A stretch of 63,834 nucleotides of DNA from Ruegeria sp. PrR005 (GTDB lineage Bacteria > Pseudomonadota > Alphaproteobacteria > Rhodobacterales > Rhodobacteraceae), in contig NZ_JAAGOX010000016.1 of assembly GCF_010500245.1 (NCBI RefSeq), positions 1 to 63,834 of the forward strand, in the 5' to 3' direction. The notes beneath the pieces are model-generated. The model made no database searches. It saw only the letters and a list, made by a program, of their open reading frames with translations, and had not been told where the DNA came from. Shown piece by piece: positions 36,128-46,360 of this stretch (positions are counted from its first letter, which is position 1; every line of letters begins with the position of its first letter). The translations under genes and the position numbers were made by a program.

Positions 36128-37477
36128 ATGTTCGACAAGATCCTGATTGCGAACCGAGGCGAGATCGCCCTGCGTGTGATCCGTGCCGCCCGCGAGATGG
36201 GGATCGCGACGGTTGCCGTCCATTCAACCGCCGACAGCGACGCCATGCATGTGCGCATGGCAGACGAGTCGGTCTGCATTGGCCCGGCGCCCAGCCCCCA
36301 GAGCTATCTTTCGGTTCCCGCGATCATCTCGGCCTGCGAAATCACCGGGGCACAGGCGATCCATCCCGGATACGGGTTTCTGTCCGAAAACGCCGGTTTC
36401 GTGCAGATCGTCGAAGATCACGGCATCACCTTCATCGGCCCCTCGGCGGAACACATTCGCATCATGGGGGACAAGATCACGGCCAAGGAAACCGCCAAGG
36501 AGCTTGGCATTCCCGTGGTCCCGGGATCGGAGGGCGGAGTTCCCGATCTGGCCGCAGCCAAGCGGGTCGGCGAGAGCATCGGCTATCCGGTGATCATCAA
36601 GGCCACCGCTGGCGGCGGCGGCCGGGGCATGAAGGTCGCGCGCGATGAAAAGGAGATGGAGCGCGCCTTTACCACCGCCCGGGCCGAGGCCAAGGCCGCC
36701 TTTGGCAATGACGAGGTCTATATCGAGAAATACCTGACCACGCCGCGCCATATCGAGATCCAGGTCTTTGGCGATGGCAAGGGCAATGCGGTGCATCTGG
36801 GCGAGCGCGACTGCTCGCTGCAACGACGCCACCAGAAAGTGTTCGAAGAAGCCCCCGGTCCCTGCATCTCACCGGAAGAGCGCGCCCGGATCGGCAAGAT
36901 CTGCGCTGATGCGGTGGCCAAGATCAACTATATCGGCGCCGGCACCGTGGAATTCCTCTACGAGAATGGCGAATTCTACTTCATCGAGATGAACACCCGT
37001 CTTCAGGTGGAGCATCCGGTGACCGAAGGCATCTTTGGCGTCGATCTGGTGCGCGAACAGATCCGCGTTGCCGCCGGGCTGCCGATGTCCTTTACCCAGG
37101 ACGACCTGCAAATCAACGGCCACGCGATCGAGGTGCGGATAAACGCCGAAAAACTGCCGAACTTCTCCCCCTGTCCCGGCAAGATCACCGCCTACCACAC
37201 CCCCGGTGGCCTGGGCGTGCGGATGGATTCGGCTCTCTACAACGGCTATTCGATCCCGCCCTACTACGACTCGCTCATTGCCAAGTTGATCGTGCACGGG
37301 CGCGACCGGAGCGAGGCGCTGGCTCGACTGCATCGGGCCCTTGGTGAATTGATCGTGGATGGTATCGACACGACGATACCCCTGTTTCACGCCCTTCTGA
37401 AAGAGCCGGACATCCACAACGGCAATTACAATATCCACTGGCTGGAGCGCTGGCTTGCCGCGAACCTGCCCGATTGA
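36128..37477 (+). CDS. accC: Biotin carboxylase subunit of acetyl-CoA carboxylase
   Basis: 449 residues, ATP-grasp enzyme. '[17 protein letters not shown]' start, glycine-rich loop '[13 protein letters not shown]', '[12 protein letters not shown]' and '[14 protein letters not shown]'. Normal family length. Start 36128 follows AAGGGACAATCC. Operon with accB. Confidence 0.97.
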   Translation: MFDKILIANRGEIALRVIRAAREMGIATVAVHSTADSDAMHVRMADESVCIGPAPSPQSYLSVPAIISACEITGAQAIHPGYGFLSENAGFVQIVEDHGITFIGPSAEHIRIMGDKITAKETAKELGIPVVPGSEGGVPDLAAAKRVGESIGYPVIIKATAGGGGRGMKVARDEKEMERAFTTARAEAKAAFGNDEVYIEKYLTTPRHIEIQVFGDGKGNAVHLGERDCSLQRRHQKVFEEAPGPCISPEERARIGKICADAVAKINYIGAGTVEFLYENGEFYFIEMNTRLQVEHPVTEGIFGVDLVREQIRVAAGLPMSFTQDDLQINGHAIEVRINAEKLPNFSPCPGKITAYHTPGGLGVRMDSALYNGYSIPPYYDSLIAKLIVHGRDRSEALARLHRALGELIVDGIDTTIPLFHALLKEPDIHNGNYNIHWLERWLAANLPD

Positions 37478-37482
37478 TCAGA

Positions 37483-37505
37483 CGAGCCGGGCACATCGCC
37501 CGGCT
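37483..37505. terminator. Stem-loop after accC
   Basis: Perfect 9-bp stem GAGCCGGGC / GCCCGGCTC with loop ACATC, followed by only TCTCTCC. It lies five bases after the accC stop. A weak terminator or mRNA end-protecting structure before aat. Confidence 0.6.
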
Positions 37506-37528
37506 CTCTCCGGCCAAGAGGGACCGAT

Positions 37529-38161
37529 GTGACCCTCTCGCCCGAGCTTTTGCTCCACGGGTATTCCATCGGTATCTTTCCGATGGCCGAACATCGCAAC
37601 GACCCGGAGGTGTTCTGGGTGGACCCGCTTCGCCGCGGGATTTTTCCGCTGGATGGATTCCACTTGTCTCGCAGCCTGGCCCGACGAATCCGGCGGGGCG
37701 AATACCATGTGACGTTCGACCATGATTTTGCGGGCGTGCTGCAAGGCTGCGCAGACAGGGCAGAAACGTGGATCAACCCAGAGATCAGCGACAGCTACCA
37801 GGCGCTGCATCGCTTGGGACACGCCCATTCGGTAGAAGTCTGGCAAGGCTCCACACTGGCGGGCGGCGTTTACGGCGTGGTCCTCGGCGCCGCCTTTTTC
37901 GGCGAAAGCATGTTTTCGCGCCGCACCGATGCCTCGAAGGTCGCGTTGGCCTATCTGATCGACCGCTTGCGTCAAACCGGGTTCCAGCTTTTTGATACGC
38001 AGTTTCTGACCGCACATCTTGCCTCTCTGGGGGCGGTGGAGATCACCCGGGCAGAGTACCGGCGCCGTTTGGAGAAAGCCCTGAACACGTCTGCCGACAT
38101 TGCTGCGAGTATTGATCAGCGCCCTCAGGGCGTCATACAGCGAATGACCCACACGTCATAG
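37529..38161 (+). CDS. aat: Leucyl/phenylalanyl-tRNA--protein transferase
   Basis: 210 residues. 'LLLHGYSIGIFPMAEH' , 'WVDPLRRGIFPL', 'YQALHRLGHAHSVEVW' and 'FGESMFSR' are the family blocks. Adds Leu/Phe to proteins with N-terminal Arg or Lys, marking them for ClpAPS. GTG start with AAGAGGGA upstream. Confidence 0.95.
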   Translation: MTLSPELLLHGYSIGIFPMAEHRNDPEVFWVDPLRRGIFPLDGFHLSRSLARRIRRGEYHVTFDHDFAGVLQGCADRAETWINPEISDSYQALHRLGHAHSVEVWQGSTLAGGVYGVVLGAAFFGESMFSRRTDASKVALAYLIDRLRQTGFQLFDTQFLTAHLASLGAVEITRAEYRRRLEKALNTSADIAASIDQRPQGVIQRMTHTS

Positions 38162-38484
38162 CGTGAGTGGTCCAACGCGCTGAGCGCGGGCGAGGATGCG
38201 ATCATCCAACCGTCGAAAATCGCCTGCCGCTGATCCCTCTCCCATATGGTCAAATAGGCAAAGGCGTCGCCGGTCGGGTTCTCGACCGGGTACCGGCAAT
38301 CCCCAAGTGCCACATCCAAACCATAGATTTCCGCTGTAGACCCGTTCGTTACCCGAAAATCCTGTGTCTGCCCGCTTACCTTGTCGAGGCCGCGCAGGAT
38401 CGCTCCCGTCCCCGAGGTGACCGCCTCATCCGCCGAAACCGATCCGGCGAACAGGCCCAGGATCAGCAGGCCGCGTCGGATCAC
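38125..38484 (-). CDS. DUF2155 domain protein, exported
   Basis: 119 residues with a cleavable signal peptide ('RRGLLILGLFAGSVSADE'). DUF2155 body with 'LDKVSGQTQDFRV', 'CRYP' and 'VFDGWM'-type 'IFDGWMIASSPALSALDHSRYDVWV'. Conserved beside mlaD and NDUFA12 in alphaproteobacteria; role unknown. Its 3' end overlaps aat on the other strand by 37 bases. Confidence 0.88.
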   Translation of the reverse strand: MIRRGLLILGLFAGSVSADEAVTSGTGAILRGLDKVSGQTQDFRVTNGSTAEIYGLDVALGDCRYPVENPTGDAFAYLTIWERDQRQAIFDGWMIASSPALSALDHSRYDVWVIRCMTP

Positions 38485-38939
38485 TGGCTGTCGCTCCCAT
38501 CACCGGCCACGAACTTGACGAGCAGAGAGATCAGGCTGACGGCGCCCTGCGTATCCTCGACCGCGTCGCCGGGTTCGAAATAGAAAGCCGAGCCACCGGG
38601 CATGATTTCCAGGAAGTTGCCGCCCAGCAGCCCTTCGGAGGAGATTACAGCCGCACTGTCATCGGGTATCTGGATGCCCTCGGCCACCGTAAACCGGGTA
38701 TCGGCGCGATAGCTTTCGGGGTTGAGATCGACGCCCGTCACCGTCCCGATCTTGACGCCGGCAAGCCGGACATCGGTCCCTACCGTCACCCCTTCGAGCG
38801 AGCGAAACGAGGCGTTCAACTCATATCCGCCGGTACCGCGCGACAGGCCGGTTGCCTGACCAGCATAAACCGCAAAGGTGATCGCCGCGGCAAGAACCGC
38901 GCCGCCGACCAGGACTTCTGTCATGTTGTGGCTGGACAT
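38481..38939 (-). CDS. mlaD: MlaD-like MCE domain protein
   Basis: 152 residues. An N-terminal membrane anchor ('VLVGGAVLAAAITFAVYAG') and one MCE domain ('GVTVGTDVRLAGVKIGTVTGV'). Part of the Mla phospholipid trafficking ABC system that keeps outer-membrane asymmetry. Only this subunit is here. Overlaps the next gene by four bases. Confidence 0.88.
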   Translation of the reverse strand: MSSHNMTEVLVGGAVLAAAITFAVYAGQATGLSRGTGGYELNASFRSLEGVTVGTDVRLAGVKIGTVTGVDLNPESYRADTRFTVAEGIQIPDDSAAVISSEGLLGGNFLEIMPGGSAFYFEPGDAVEDTQGAVSLISLLVKFVAGDGSDSQ

Positions 38940-38950
38940 ACAGGCCTCGC

Positions 38951-39334
38951 TTACTCCGGGCTCCAGGCCTCGTAATCCCGGCGATCAGCCGGTTTGTCAC
39001 GTCGCAACGACCCTGCCGGTGCATAGGCCAGCGGCGTTCCCGTCAGGTTCTCCTGGTGCGGCTTTTCCCAGGCCTTGTGCTTGAGCGGTCGTTTGGTTGG
39101 CGGCTCGTCCCAGGTCCGGTGCAGCCAGCCGTGCCATTCCGGGTCGATCCGGCTGGCCTCGGCCTCGCCATTGAACATGACCCAACGCTGGCTGTCGTCG
39201 GCATTGGTGTAGAACACATTGCCTTGTGAATCCTCACCCACCTTCTTGCCCTTGCGGGCTGTATAGAGCTGAGTGTTGAGCGTCGACCCGTTCCACCAGG
39301 TCACGGCGCGCAGCAGGGTGTTCAGGATTCCCAT
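38951..39334 (-). CDS. NADH:ubiquinone oxidoreductase subunit NDUFA12 family protein
   Basis: 127 residues. '[19 protein letters not shown]' and '[31 protein letters not shown]' are diagnostic for the B17.2/NDUFA12 accessory subunit of complex I in alphaproteobacteria. Start 39334 is preferred because GGAGG is six bases upstream. Confidence 0.93.
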   Translation of the reverse strand: MGILNTLLRAVTWWNGSTLNTQLYTARKGKKVGEDSQGNVFYTNADDSQRWVMFNGEAEASRIDPEWHGWLHRTWDEPPTKRPLKHKAWEKPHQENLTGTPLAYAPAGSLRRDKPADRRDYEAWSPE

Positions 39335-39422
39335 CGGTGCCTCCGGCAATTTCTATTGTGCAGATATGGCGCATGCGCGCGCGAAGGTCCAGAGCCCTCG
39401 CCCGTGACAGGCGCGCGCATCC

Positions 39423-39785
39423 CTACTGTGGCGCAAGCGCCGTAACCTCGATCTCGATCCGGTACTTGGGATCGATCAGCCCGCATTCAATCATCGTGGC
39501 GGCCGGCGGATTGGCGCCGAATGCCTCCCGCAGAACCGGCCAGCAGGGTTCGAACTCATGCCGGTCGGGCAGATAATAGGTGACCCGAACCACATCGGCC
39601 AATGAGGCACCCGTCTTTTCCAGAGCGGTCGATATGGTTGTCAGCGCGGAGCGCGCCTGTTCGACCACGTCCTCGCCCTGCCCCACCGTTCCCGCCACAT
39701 GGACGAACCCACCGGCAACCACGGCACGGCAATAGCCGATCTTGGCTTCGAACTCACCGCCAGAAGAAATGCGTTTGATACTCAC
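39423..39785 (-). CDS. RidA (YjgF) family protein
   Basis: 120 residues, GTG start. 'VHVAGTVGQGEDVVEQARSAL', 'DVVRVTYYL' and 'ATMIECGLID...IEIEVTAL' fit RidA, which hydrolyses reactive enamine/imine intermediates. The usual Arg of the active site (R in 'P..R.ELDAPLIEIE') is not obvious, so activity may differ. Confidence 0.85.
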   Translation of the reverse strand: MSIKRISSGGEFEAKIGYCRAVVAGGFVHVAGTVGQGEDVVEQARSALTTISTALEKTGASLADVVRVTYYLPDRHEFEPCWPVLREAFGANPPAATMIECGLIDPKYRIEIEVTALAPQ

Positions 39786-39904
39786 CGCTGACCCTTCCCT
39801 TTTCGCTGGTCTGCCATTGGACTTTCCTTATGCCCAAAATATCCCGGGGGAGTCGCCCGGAACGGGCTGCGGGGACAGAGCCCCCTTACCTCTTTCCTGC
39901 AACA

Positions 39905-39931
39905 GAAAACGGCGCAGAAATCGCCGCGCCG
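39905..39931 (-). terminator. Rho-independent terminator of clpX
   Basis: On the minus strand CGGCGC pairs with GCGCCG across a ten-base loop and is followed by TTTTC. Located about 25 bases after the clpX stop. Confidence 0.75.
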
Positions 39932-39954
39932 CTTCACAAGTCAGATCACGAACC

Positions 39955-41223
39955 TCAGCCCGCTGTGGCCGAGCCCTTTTCGCTCTCGGTGTAAATCAAC
40001 AGCGGCTGCGCCTCGGTCGTTACCGCCTCTTCGTTCACAACAACCTTGGTCACATTCGACATGCTGGGCAGTTCGAACATGGTGTCGAGCAAGATGTCTT
40101 CCATGATCGAGCGTAGGCCACGTGCACCGGTCTTGCGCTCAATCGCGCGCTTTGCGATTGCCTTGAGCGCATCATCGGTAAAGTCCAGCTCGGTATCCTC
40201 AAGCTCGAACAGACGCTGGTACTGTTTGACCAGCGCATTCTTCGGCTTGGTGAGGATGGTAACCAGCGCGTCCTCGTCCAGATCTTCCAGTGTCGCCAGA
40301 ACCGGCAGGCGGCCCACAAACTCGGGAATCAGGCCAAATTTCAGCAGATCCTCAGGCTCCAGCTCCTTGAACAGCTCGCCCACGCCGCGGTCGTCATTCG
40401 ACCGCACGTCGGCACCAAAGCCCATGGCGCTGCCCTTGCCGCGCTGTGCAATGATCTTGTCCAGACCAGCGAAGGCACCACCACAGATGAACAGGATGTT
40501 CGTGGTGTCCACTTGCAGGAACTCCTGCTGCGGATGCTTGCGTCCACCCTGCGGCGGAACGCTGGCAACGGTGCCTTCCATCAGCTTCAACAGCGCCTGC
40601 TGCACGCCCTCGCCCGACACGTCGCGCGTGATCGAGGGGTTCTCGGACTTGCGGGTGATCTTGTCGACCTCGTCGATATAGACGATGCCGCGCTGCGCAC
40701 GTTCGACATTATACTCGCTCGCCTGCAACAGCTTGAGAATGATGTTCTCGACATCTTCACCGACATAACCCGCTTCGGTCAGCGTGGTCGCGTCCGCCAT
40801 GGTGAACGGCACATCGAGAATACGCGCCAATGTCTGCGCCAACAGCGTCTTTCCGCAACCGGTCGGTCCGATCAACAGGATGTTCGACTTCGAAAGCTCG
40901 ATGTCGTTCCCGGCCTTTTGCGAGTGATTGAGACGCTTGTAATGGTTGTGGACCGCGACCGAGAGCACTCTCTTTGCGGTAGCCTGTCCGATCACATAAT
41001 CGTCGAGAACATCGCAGATGTCGCGTGGCGTGGGAACGCCGTCCGAGGATTTCAGCCCGCTGCTTTTGGTCTCTTCACGGATGATGTCCATGCAGAGTTC
41101 GACACATTCATCACAGATGAACACGGTCGGGCCCGCGATCAGCTTGCGAACCTCGTGCTGGCTCTTGCCGCAAAAGCTGCAGTAGAGCGTGTTCTTGCTG
41201 TCACTGCCTGAGTTCGTTGCCAT
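39955..41223 (-). CDS. clpX: ATP-dependent Clp protease ATP-binding subunit ClpX
   Basis: 422 residues. Zinc finger CSFC...CDEC at 15-40, Walker A 'GPTGCGKT', Walker B 'IVYIDEVDK', sensor 'PEFVGRLPV', IGF-type loop for ClpP docking. Start 41223 is used because the family begins '[15 protein letters not shown]'. Unfolds substrates for ClpP, whose gene lies 139 bases upstream. Confidence 0.98.
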   Translation of the reverse strand: MATNSGSDSKNTLYCSFCGKSQHEVRKLIAGPTVFICDECVELCMDIIREETKSSGLKSSDGVPTPRDICDVLDDYVIGQATAKRVLSVAVHNHYKRLNHSQKAGNDIELSKSNILLIGPTGCGKTLLAQTLARILDVPFTMADATTLTEAGYVGEDVENIILKLLQASEYNVERAQRGIVYIDEVDKITRKSENPSITRDVSGEGVQQALLKLMEGTVASVPPQGGRKHPQQEFLQVDTTNILFICGGAFAGLDKIIAQRGKGSAMGFGADVRSNDDRGVGELFKELEPEDLLKFGLIPEFVGRLPVLATLEDLDEDALVTILTKPKNALVKQYQRLFELEDTELDFTDDALKAIAKRAIERKTGARGLRSIMEDILLDTMFELPSMSNVTKVVVNEEAVTTEAQPLLIYTESEKGSATAG

Positions 41224-41361
41224 GGTCACCCTTTCCGGCTTCGTCTCGGCGCCCCGGCCCGGAAACCGGGAAGCCGCCTGTTCGTAGAGATTAGGCCAGC
41301 ACGGTGGCCGCCACAATGTCAAAAAGTCCCAACCGCCGACCGGGCGGCAGGAAGCGGCGTC

Positions 41362-41991
41362 TTACGCCTCGTCGCCCATTTTTCCGCGGCTTTCGACGAT
41401 CTCGTCGATATGGCCCCATTCCTTGGCCTCTTCCGGCGACATGAAATTGTCGCGGTCCAGAGCCCGTTCGATTGCCTTTTTGCTCTGCCCGGTATGCTTG
41501 ACATAGATGTCATAGAGCCGGTCCTTGAGCTTTTGCGTCTCGGCGGCGTGGATCATGATGTCGCTCGCCTGCCCCTGATACCCGCCCGACGGCTGGTGCA
41601 CCATGATGCGGCTGTTGGGCAGCGAGAAGCGCATGCCCTTTTCCCCGCCAGCCAGCAGGACCGACCCCATCGAGGCCGCTTGACCGATCACAAGGGTCGA
41701 ACATTTCGGGCGGATATACTGCATGGTGTCATAGATCGACAGCCCACTGGTCACCACGCCACCGGGGCTGTTGATATAGATCGAGATTTCCTTGTTCGGA
41801 TTCTCGGCCTCCAGGTGCAAGAGCTGGGCCACGACAAGATGGCTCATCCCGTCATGGATCGGGCCGTTGATGAAGATGATCCGCTCCTTGAGCAGGCGCG
41901 AGAAGATGTCGTAGGCCCGTTCGCCCCGGCTGGTCTGCTCCACGACCATGGGAACAAGCGTGTTGGTGAAGGTATGAACTGGATCGAACAT
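41362..41991 (-). CDS. clpP: ATP-dependent Clp protease proteolytic subunit ClpP
   Basis: 209 residues. Catalytic Ser in '[11 protein letters not shown]', His in '[12 protein letters not shown]', Asp in '[10 protein letters not shown]'. Normal length. Same strand as clpX, so the two probably share transcription. Confidence 0.98.
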   Translation of the reverse strand: MFDPVHTFTNTLVPMVVEQTSRGERAYDIFSRLLKERIIFINGPIHDGMSHLVVAQLLHLEAENPNKEISIYINSPGGVVTSGLSIYDTMQYIRPKCSTLVIGQAASMGSVLLAGGEKGMRFSLPNSRIMVHQPSGGYQGQASDIMIHAAETQKLKDRLYDIYVKHTGQSKKAIERALDRDNFMSPEEAKEWGHIDEIVESRGKMGDEA

Positions 41992-42150
41992 TCGGGACCT
42001 GCCTGCTTTCTTGCAATGGATCGGGACAATAACCCGACGGGATTACCCGAGTCTTAGTGTCGCCGTGGGGGGGCCGCAAGGGCCGCTGGACGAATTCCTT
42101 AGACGCAGAGGTCATGCGAGGAATGGCGCAAACGGGTTACAGAGCGGCGT

Positions 42151-43245
42151 ATGTTGACCGATAGGCCCGGGCACAGCACTGTAGAAGTAGGCGCCCACGA
42201 CTGGGCGCGGATACATTCCCGGTCCCTTCCACTCCTCATCATGACCCGAGACCAATTCGTACAAAAAGGCGCATCCGCCACTTTGGCCCTGTCCTATGAC
42301 GGGCCGCCGCAGGATTTTCGATTCCTGCTGTTGCCGAAGGCGACCATGCTTGCTGTTGCGGCAGCGATCGAGCCGTTACGGATCGCCAACCAACTGACAA
42401 AGCAGACGCTTTATACTTGGCACACGATGACGGAGAACGGGGCGCCGGTGACCTGCTCAAACGGGTTGCGGATCACCCCGGACCAGGCCCTGGCCCCACT
42501 TCCCAGCGACGCGTTCGGCTTTGTCTGCGCCGGTGTCGAGCCGGAAAAGACATGCTCACCGGCGGTTCTGGGCTGGCTTCGGCGCGAACATCGCCACGGC
42601 CGGTCGTTGGGAGGCATATGCACCGGCGCGTTTGCTCTGGCCCGCGCCGGTTTGTTGGACGGGCGGAGATTTACACTCCACTGGGAAAACCAACCGGGGT
42701 TTATCGAAACGTTCCCGTCGCTTACCCCCAGCCCGAACATCTATGAGCTGGACGGACGTATCACCACATGCGGCGGCGGCAACACAGCCATCGACATGAT
42801 GCTGGCGCTGATCGAAAAACAGCATGGCGCCAACCTGGCCATCATGGTTGCCGACATGTGCATTCACATGCGATCGGGCAGCAAGTCACCCCAGCGCGCG
42901 GCCCATTCCGTGGCAATCGGAAGCCGCAACAAGGCCTTGATCAAGGCAATCGAGTTGATGGAAGCGGAACTGGAAGAGCCACTCACAAATGACGACATGT
43001 GCAGCCGCCTTGACATCTCCCGTCGACAACTGGAACGATTGTTCAAACGTTATCTCGGACAAGGGCCGATGGCGTTCTATCTGGAACTCCGGATATCCCG
43101 CGCCTTTACCTATTTGAACGAGACCAACATGACGGTCGCCGAAATTGCGGCTGCCACCGGGTTCTCCAACACCAGTCACCTGTCACGCCAGTTTCGCGCA
43201 CGCTATGGCACATCGCCCCATTCGTTCCGCAAGGCGTGGTCCTGA
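42151..43245 (+). CDS. GlxA-type AraC family regulator with DJ-1/PfpI domain
   Basis: 364 residues if started at 42151; an in-frame ATG at 42241 (334 residues) is equally possible since neither has a strong ribosome site. N-terminal amidase-like DJ-1/PfpI domain ('GGICTGAFALARAGLLDGRRFTLHWE') and C-terminal double HTH ('DISRRQLERLFKRYLGQGPMAFYLELR', 'VAEIAAATGFSNTSHLSRQFRARYGTSP'). Relatives control glycine betaine, carnitine and choline catabolism in pseudomonads and roseobacters. Convergent with soxF. Confidence 0.9.
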   Translation: MLTDRPGHSTVEVGAHDWARIHSRSLPLLIMTRDQFVQKGASATLALSYDGPPQDFRFLLLPKATMLAVAAAIEPLRIANQLTKQTLYTWHTMTENGAPVTCSNGLRITPDQALAPLPSDAFGFVCAGVEPEKTCSPAVLGWLRREHRHGRSLGGICTGAFALARAGLLDGRRFTLHWENQPGFIETFPSLTPSPNIYELDGRITTCGGGNTAIDMMLALIEKQHGANLAIMVADMCIHMRSGSKSPQRAAHSVAIGSRNKALIKAIELMEAELEEPLTNDDMCSRLDISRRQLERLFKRYLGQGPMAFYLELRISRAFTYLNETNMTVAEIAAATGFSNTSHLSRQFRARYGTSPHSFRKAWS

Positions 43246-43257
43246 ACGGACCACGCC
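43233..43257. terminator. Bidirectional hairpin between glxA-type gene and soxF
   Basis: Perfect 10-bp stem GGCGTGGTCC / GGACCACGCC. The stop codon of the regulator (43243-43245) lies in the five-base loop TGAAC. Serves two converging genes. Confidence 0.7.
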
Positions 43258-43269
43258 CTGTGACTTGGT

Positions 43270-44532
43270 TCAGCCGAACATGTCCGAGGTGATGCCGGCA
43301 TACCAGCCGATGCTCTCCTCAAAGGTCGCCTGGCGCAACTCGGCGCTTTCTCCGGTGGCGCTTATGAACCCGTCTACCTTGGCGATCTTTTCCTCGGTCG
43401 CCTCATAAGTCGCGCCGACCTTGACGCCGTCATTGGTGCCAATGAGCGACCAGCAGGTGTTCGAGAACTTGGCTGGAAACATCTTGGAGTCGGTCAGCGC
43501 AGCGCGCACCGCCATTGCGGCCACTTTTGCCTGGCTGTTTGCAGAGAAGCCCGATTTCGGCATGTCCCCTTGCGCGCAGGCGTCGCCCAGGACGTGGATA
43601 TTCTCGTCCACCCGGCTTTGCATCGTGCGCCCGTCGACCGGCGCCCAGTTGCCATCGTTGATTCCCGCCAGCTCGCAAATGCGCCCGGCTTTCTGCGCGG
43701 GGATGACGTTGCAGGCATCCACTTTGGTCACTTCGCCATCGATGGTCACTGTCATCGCCTCGGGATCGACCGAGACATTGTTGCCACCGAACTCCGGTCC
43801 GATCCAGTCGACCATACCGTCGTAATGCAGCCCCCACCCTTCCTGGAACAACGCCATCTTGGAAAACTTGTCCTTGGGGTCGGCGACAATGATCTTGGCT
43901 GTCGGGTTCCTCTCTTTAAGAACATGGGCGATCATCGAGACCCGCTCATAGGGGCCGGGCGGGCAACGATAGGGGTTCGGCGGTGCCACCATGGCAAAGA
44001 CTCCGCCTTCGGGCATCGCTTCGATCTGGGCCTTGAGCAGTTCGGATTGCGACCCCGCCTTATAGGCATGGGGCATCTTGTTCTGCGCCGAGACATCCCA
44101 GCCCTCGACGGAACCGTCCACAAAGTCGATGCCAGGGCTGAGGATCAGCCGATCATATGGCAGCACGCCGCCGCCTGCCAAGCTGACCGTGCGGGCGTCG
44201 CGGTCTATGCCAACGGCCCAGTCGTGAACCACGTTGATCCCGTACTCACTGGCCAGTTTGCCATAGGAATGTGCGATGCTGGAAAGCTCTCTGAAACCGC
44301 CGATGTAGAGGTTCGAGAAAAAGCAGGTGTAGTAGCTGCGGGTTGGCTCCACCAGGGTGACGTCGATAGCCCCTGCCGCGCCTTTGGCAATGTAGCGGGC
44401 CGCAGTCGCCCCACCGGCACCACCGCCGATGACAACCACGCGGGGTTTCCCGGCCCCCAGGACAACGGGTGCTTGCAACGCCGCCGCTGCAGCGACCCCT
44501 GTTCCTATGAAACTGCGTCTATTGAACTTCAT
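43270..44532 (-). CDS. soxF: Flavoprotein of sulfide dehydrogenase type (SoxF)
   Basis: 420 residues with a Tat signal ('NRRSFIGTG'). FAD-binding 'VVIGGGAGGATAARYI', 'YDRLILSPGIDF' and the C-terminal 'GWYAGITSDMFG' of flavocytochrome c-type sulfide dehydrogenases. Active-site cysteines in 'SYYTCFF' and 'DACNVIP'. In Sox loci SoxF reactivates or accelerates the thiosulfate system and can use sulfide. Start 44532 follows GGAGGTAGT. Last gene of the sox run. Confidence 0.92.
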   Translation of the reverse strand: MKFNRRSFIGTGVAAAAALQAPVVLGAGKPRVVVIGGGAGGATAARYIAKGAAGAIDVTLVEPTRSYYTCFFSNLYIGGFRELSSIAHSYGKLASEYGINVVHDWAVGIDRDARTVSLAGGGVLPYDRLILSPGIDFVDGSVEGWDVSAQNKMPHAYKAGSQSELLKAQIEAMPEGGVFAMVAPPNPYRCPPGPYERVSMIAHVLKERNPTAKIIVADPKDKFSKMALFQEGWGLHYDGMVDWIGPEFGGNNVSVDPEAMTVTIDGEVTKVDACNVIPAQKAGRICELAGINDGNWAPVDGRTMQSRVDENIHVLGDACAQGDMPKSGFSANSQAKVAAMAVRAALTDSKMFPAKFSNTCWSLIGTNDGVKVGATYEATEEKIAKVDGFISATGESAELRQATFEESIGWYAGITSDMFG

Positions 44533-44565
44533 GACTACCTCCTCCAAAAAAACTTCGCCAGAGGG

Positions 44566-45276
44566 CTACTCCAGCGCTCCGAAATATGCGGCGAGCGCCG
44601 CAATCTCGTCATCGGCGAGCCTGCCCGCCATCATCTGCATGACCGGGTGAGGTCTGATCTTCTGCTTGTAGGCGTGCATGGCCAGCACGAAATCCTCTGC
44701 CAGCCATCCCGTGATGACTGGAATTCCGTCATAATCCCCGTCGAGTTGATGGCAGGTGGTGCATTCGGTCGACAGGTACTCGCCGTACTCCGGATCGCCC
44801 ACCATCGCCAACACTTCGGGAGGCAGTTCAACCTCCTGTTTAAGGGCGGTCGGCGCCGCTTCGGGAATGTTCTGGGGATTGGCCGAGAAGCTGCGGAGAT
44901 AGGCCAGCACATCCCCCCGGTCCTTTGGATCACTCAGCCCCGCGAATTCCATGTTGGTGCCGGAAACAAGTGTCTTGGGGTTGGTCAAATAGGCATCGAG
45001 ATGTTCGAGGTCCCAGACCATTCCGTCGCGGCGGGCGCGCAGGATACCTTGCGAATAGTCGAAATCGTCAAACTGGGCGACCTTTCGGTCGAAAATCCCG
45101 TTCAGATGCGGCCCGGTCCCGTGCGATGCGCCCTCTCCAACCTGGTGGCATTGCGCGCAAACCTGAAAAACCTCGGCTCCACGCGCGGCGTCACCGATTT
45201 GCAGAGCCGTTTCATCGGCCTGGGCCGCGCTTTCAAGCGCGGCCCAGATCACCATTATCCCCCCCGCGTAGCGCAT
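44566..45276 (-). CDS. soxE: Diheme cytochrome c SoxE
   Basis: 236 residues. Signal peptide, then two heme motifs CAQCH (near residue 40) and CTTCH (near residue 172). Forms a pair with SoxF, like the FccA/FccB complex. Only 19 bases to the soxF start region and 5 bases from soxD. Confidence 0.9.
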   Translation of the reverse strand: MRYAGGIMVIWAALESAAQADETALQIGDAARGAEVFQVCAQCHQVGEGASHGTGPHLNGIFDRKVAQFDDFDYSQGILRARRDGMVWDLEHLDAYLTNPKTLVSGTNMEFAGLSDPKDRGDVLAYLRSFSANPQNIPEAAPTALKQEVELPPEVLAMVGDPEYGEYLSTECTTCHQLDGDYDGIPVITGWLAEDFVLAMHAYKQKIRPHPVMQMMAGRLADDEIAALAAYFGALE

Positions 45277-45280
45277 GGCA

Positions 45281-46360
45281 CTACTGGAAGCTCTTCAGAT
45301 AGGCGATGACCGCCTCGATTTCTTCGTCCTTCTTGAGACCGGCAAAGGACATCTTGGTCCCCTTCATGTAGCTCTTGGGCTTTGCCAGAAAGGCGGCGAG
45401 TTCAGCGTCGGACCATACCAACCCGCCTTCTGCTGCCTCTTGCATCGCCTTGGAATACTTGAAGCCATCGGCATGACCGGCTGGCGCGCCCACGATACCA
45501 TTCAAGATCGGGCCTGTCTTGTTCTTGGCGTCTTCCCCGACCTGGTGACAGGCCTTGCACTTCTTGAAGACCGTCTCACCAGCTGCCGCCAGCGCAGGAT
45601 CAACCTCGGCGTTTGCGACTGCTTCGGCCGCAGGCTGATCGGCAGGGGCCGCTGGCGCCTTGACATCTTCACGCGACGGTTCCGGACGTGTGCGCCGGAT
45701 CAGCTCCTGCACTTTCTTTGCGCGGGTTTCCTCGGGCGTCACGTCCAGCACGGCGGCGCGCATGGTGATCTCGACGGTGTCCTTGCACTCCGTCATACAC
45801 GGCTCGGCAGTCCAGAAATGCGCCTCGCTGGTCTCGCGGTCATCAAGGATGAACCCTTCGGCATTGGGCATTTCCACGTCGAGGAGGTTCTCGTTCGACA
45901 GAACGAAATCGTCGTCCACCAGATCGTTCGAATAGAGGATATAGGCCACGATGGCATAAACCTCGTTCGGCGTCAGCGTCTGCGCGTTGCCGAACGGCAT
46001 GGACCGATGCACATAGTCCCAGGTCGTCGTCAGATACGGCCAATAGGAACCCACCGTCTTGAGCGGGTCCTCATGGTCCAGAGTATCCGCGCCACCGGCC
46101 AGCTTGGGCCAGTTGTCCACACCTTCGGCGAAGTCGCCGTGGCAGATGGCACAATAGTCCGCAAAGATGGCCTCGCCATCCTCGACCGATCCCGATCCTT
46201 CGGGCAGGCCGGTTCCGTCGGGGCTTACATCAACGTCCCAGGCGGCGATTTCCTCGGGCAGTGCCGGACGTCCCAGGCCGTAACTGCCAGCCCAGGCCGG
46301 CATGGCCAGAACCAGCGCGGCGATTGATGCGGTAAGCGTCAGCTTAGGAAACTTCGACAT
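45281..46360 (-). CDS. soxD: Diheme cytochrome c SoxD
   Basis: 359 residues. Signal peptide, heme motif CAICH near residue 95 and CKACH near 273, with a Pro/Ala/Glu-rich middle linker (~215-265). Electron-accepting subunit of the SoxCD sulfur dehydrogenase that removes six electrons from the bound sulfur. Its start overlaps the end of soxC by 17 bases. Confidence 0.95.
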   Translation of the reverse strand: MSKFPKLTLTASIAALVLAMPAWAGSYGLGRPALPEEIAAWDVDVSPDGTGLPEGSGSVEDGEAIFADYCAICHGDFAEGVDNWPKLAGGADTLDHEDPLKTVGSYWPYLTTTWDYVHRSMPFGNAQTLTPNEVYAIVAYILYSNDLVDDDFVLSNENLLDVEMPNAEGFILDDRETSEAHFWTAEPCMTECKDTVEITMRAAVLDVTPEETRAKKVQELIRRTRPEPSREDVKAPAAPADQPAAEAVANAEVDPALAAAGETVFKKCKACHQVGEDAKNKTGPILNGIVGAPAGHADGFKYSKAMQEAAEGGLVWSDAELAAFLAKPKSYMKGTKMSFAGLKKDEEIEAVIAYLKSFQ

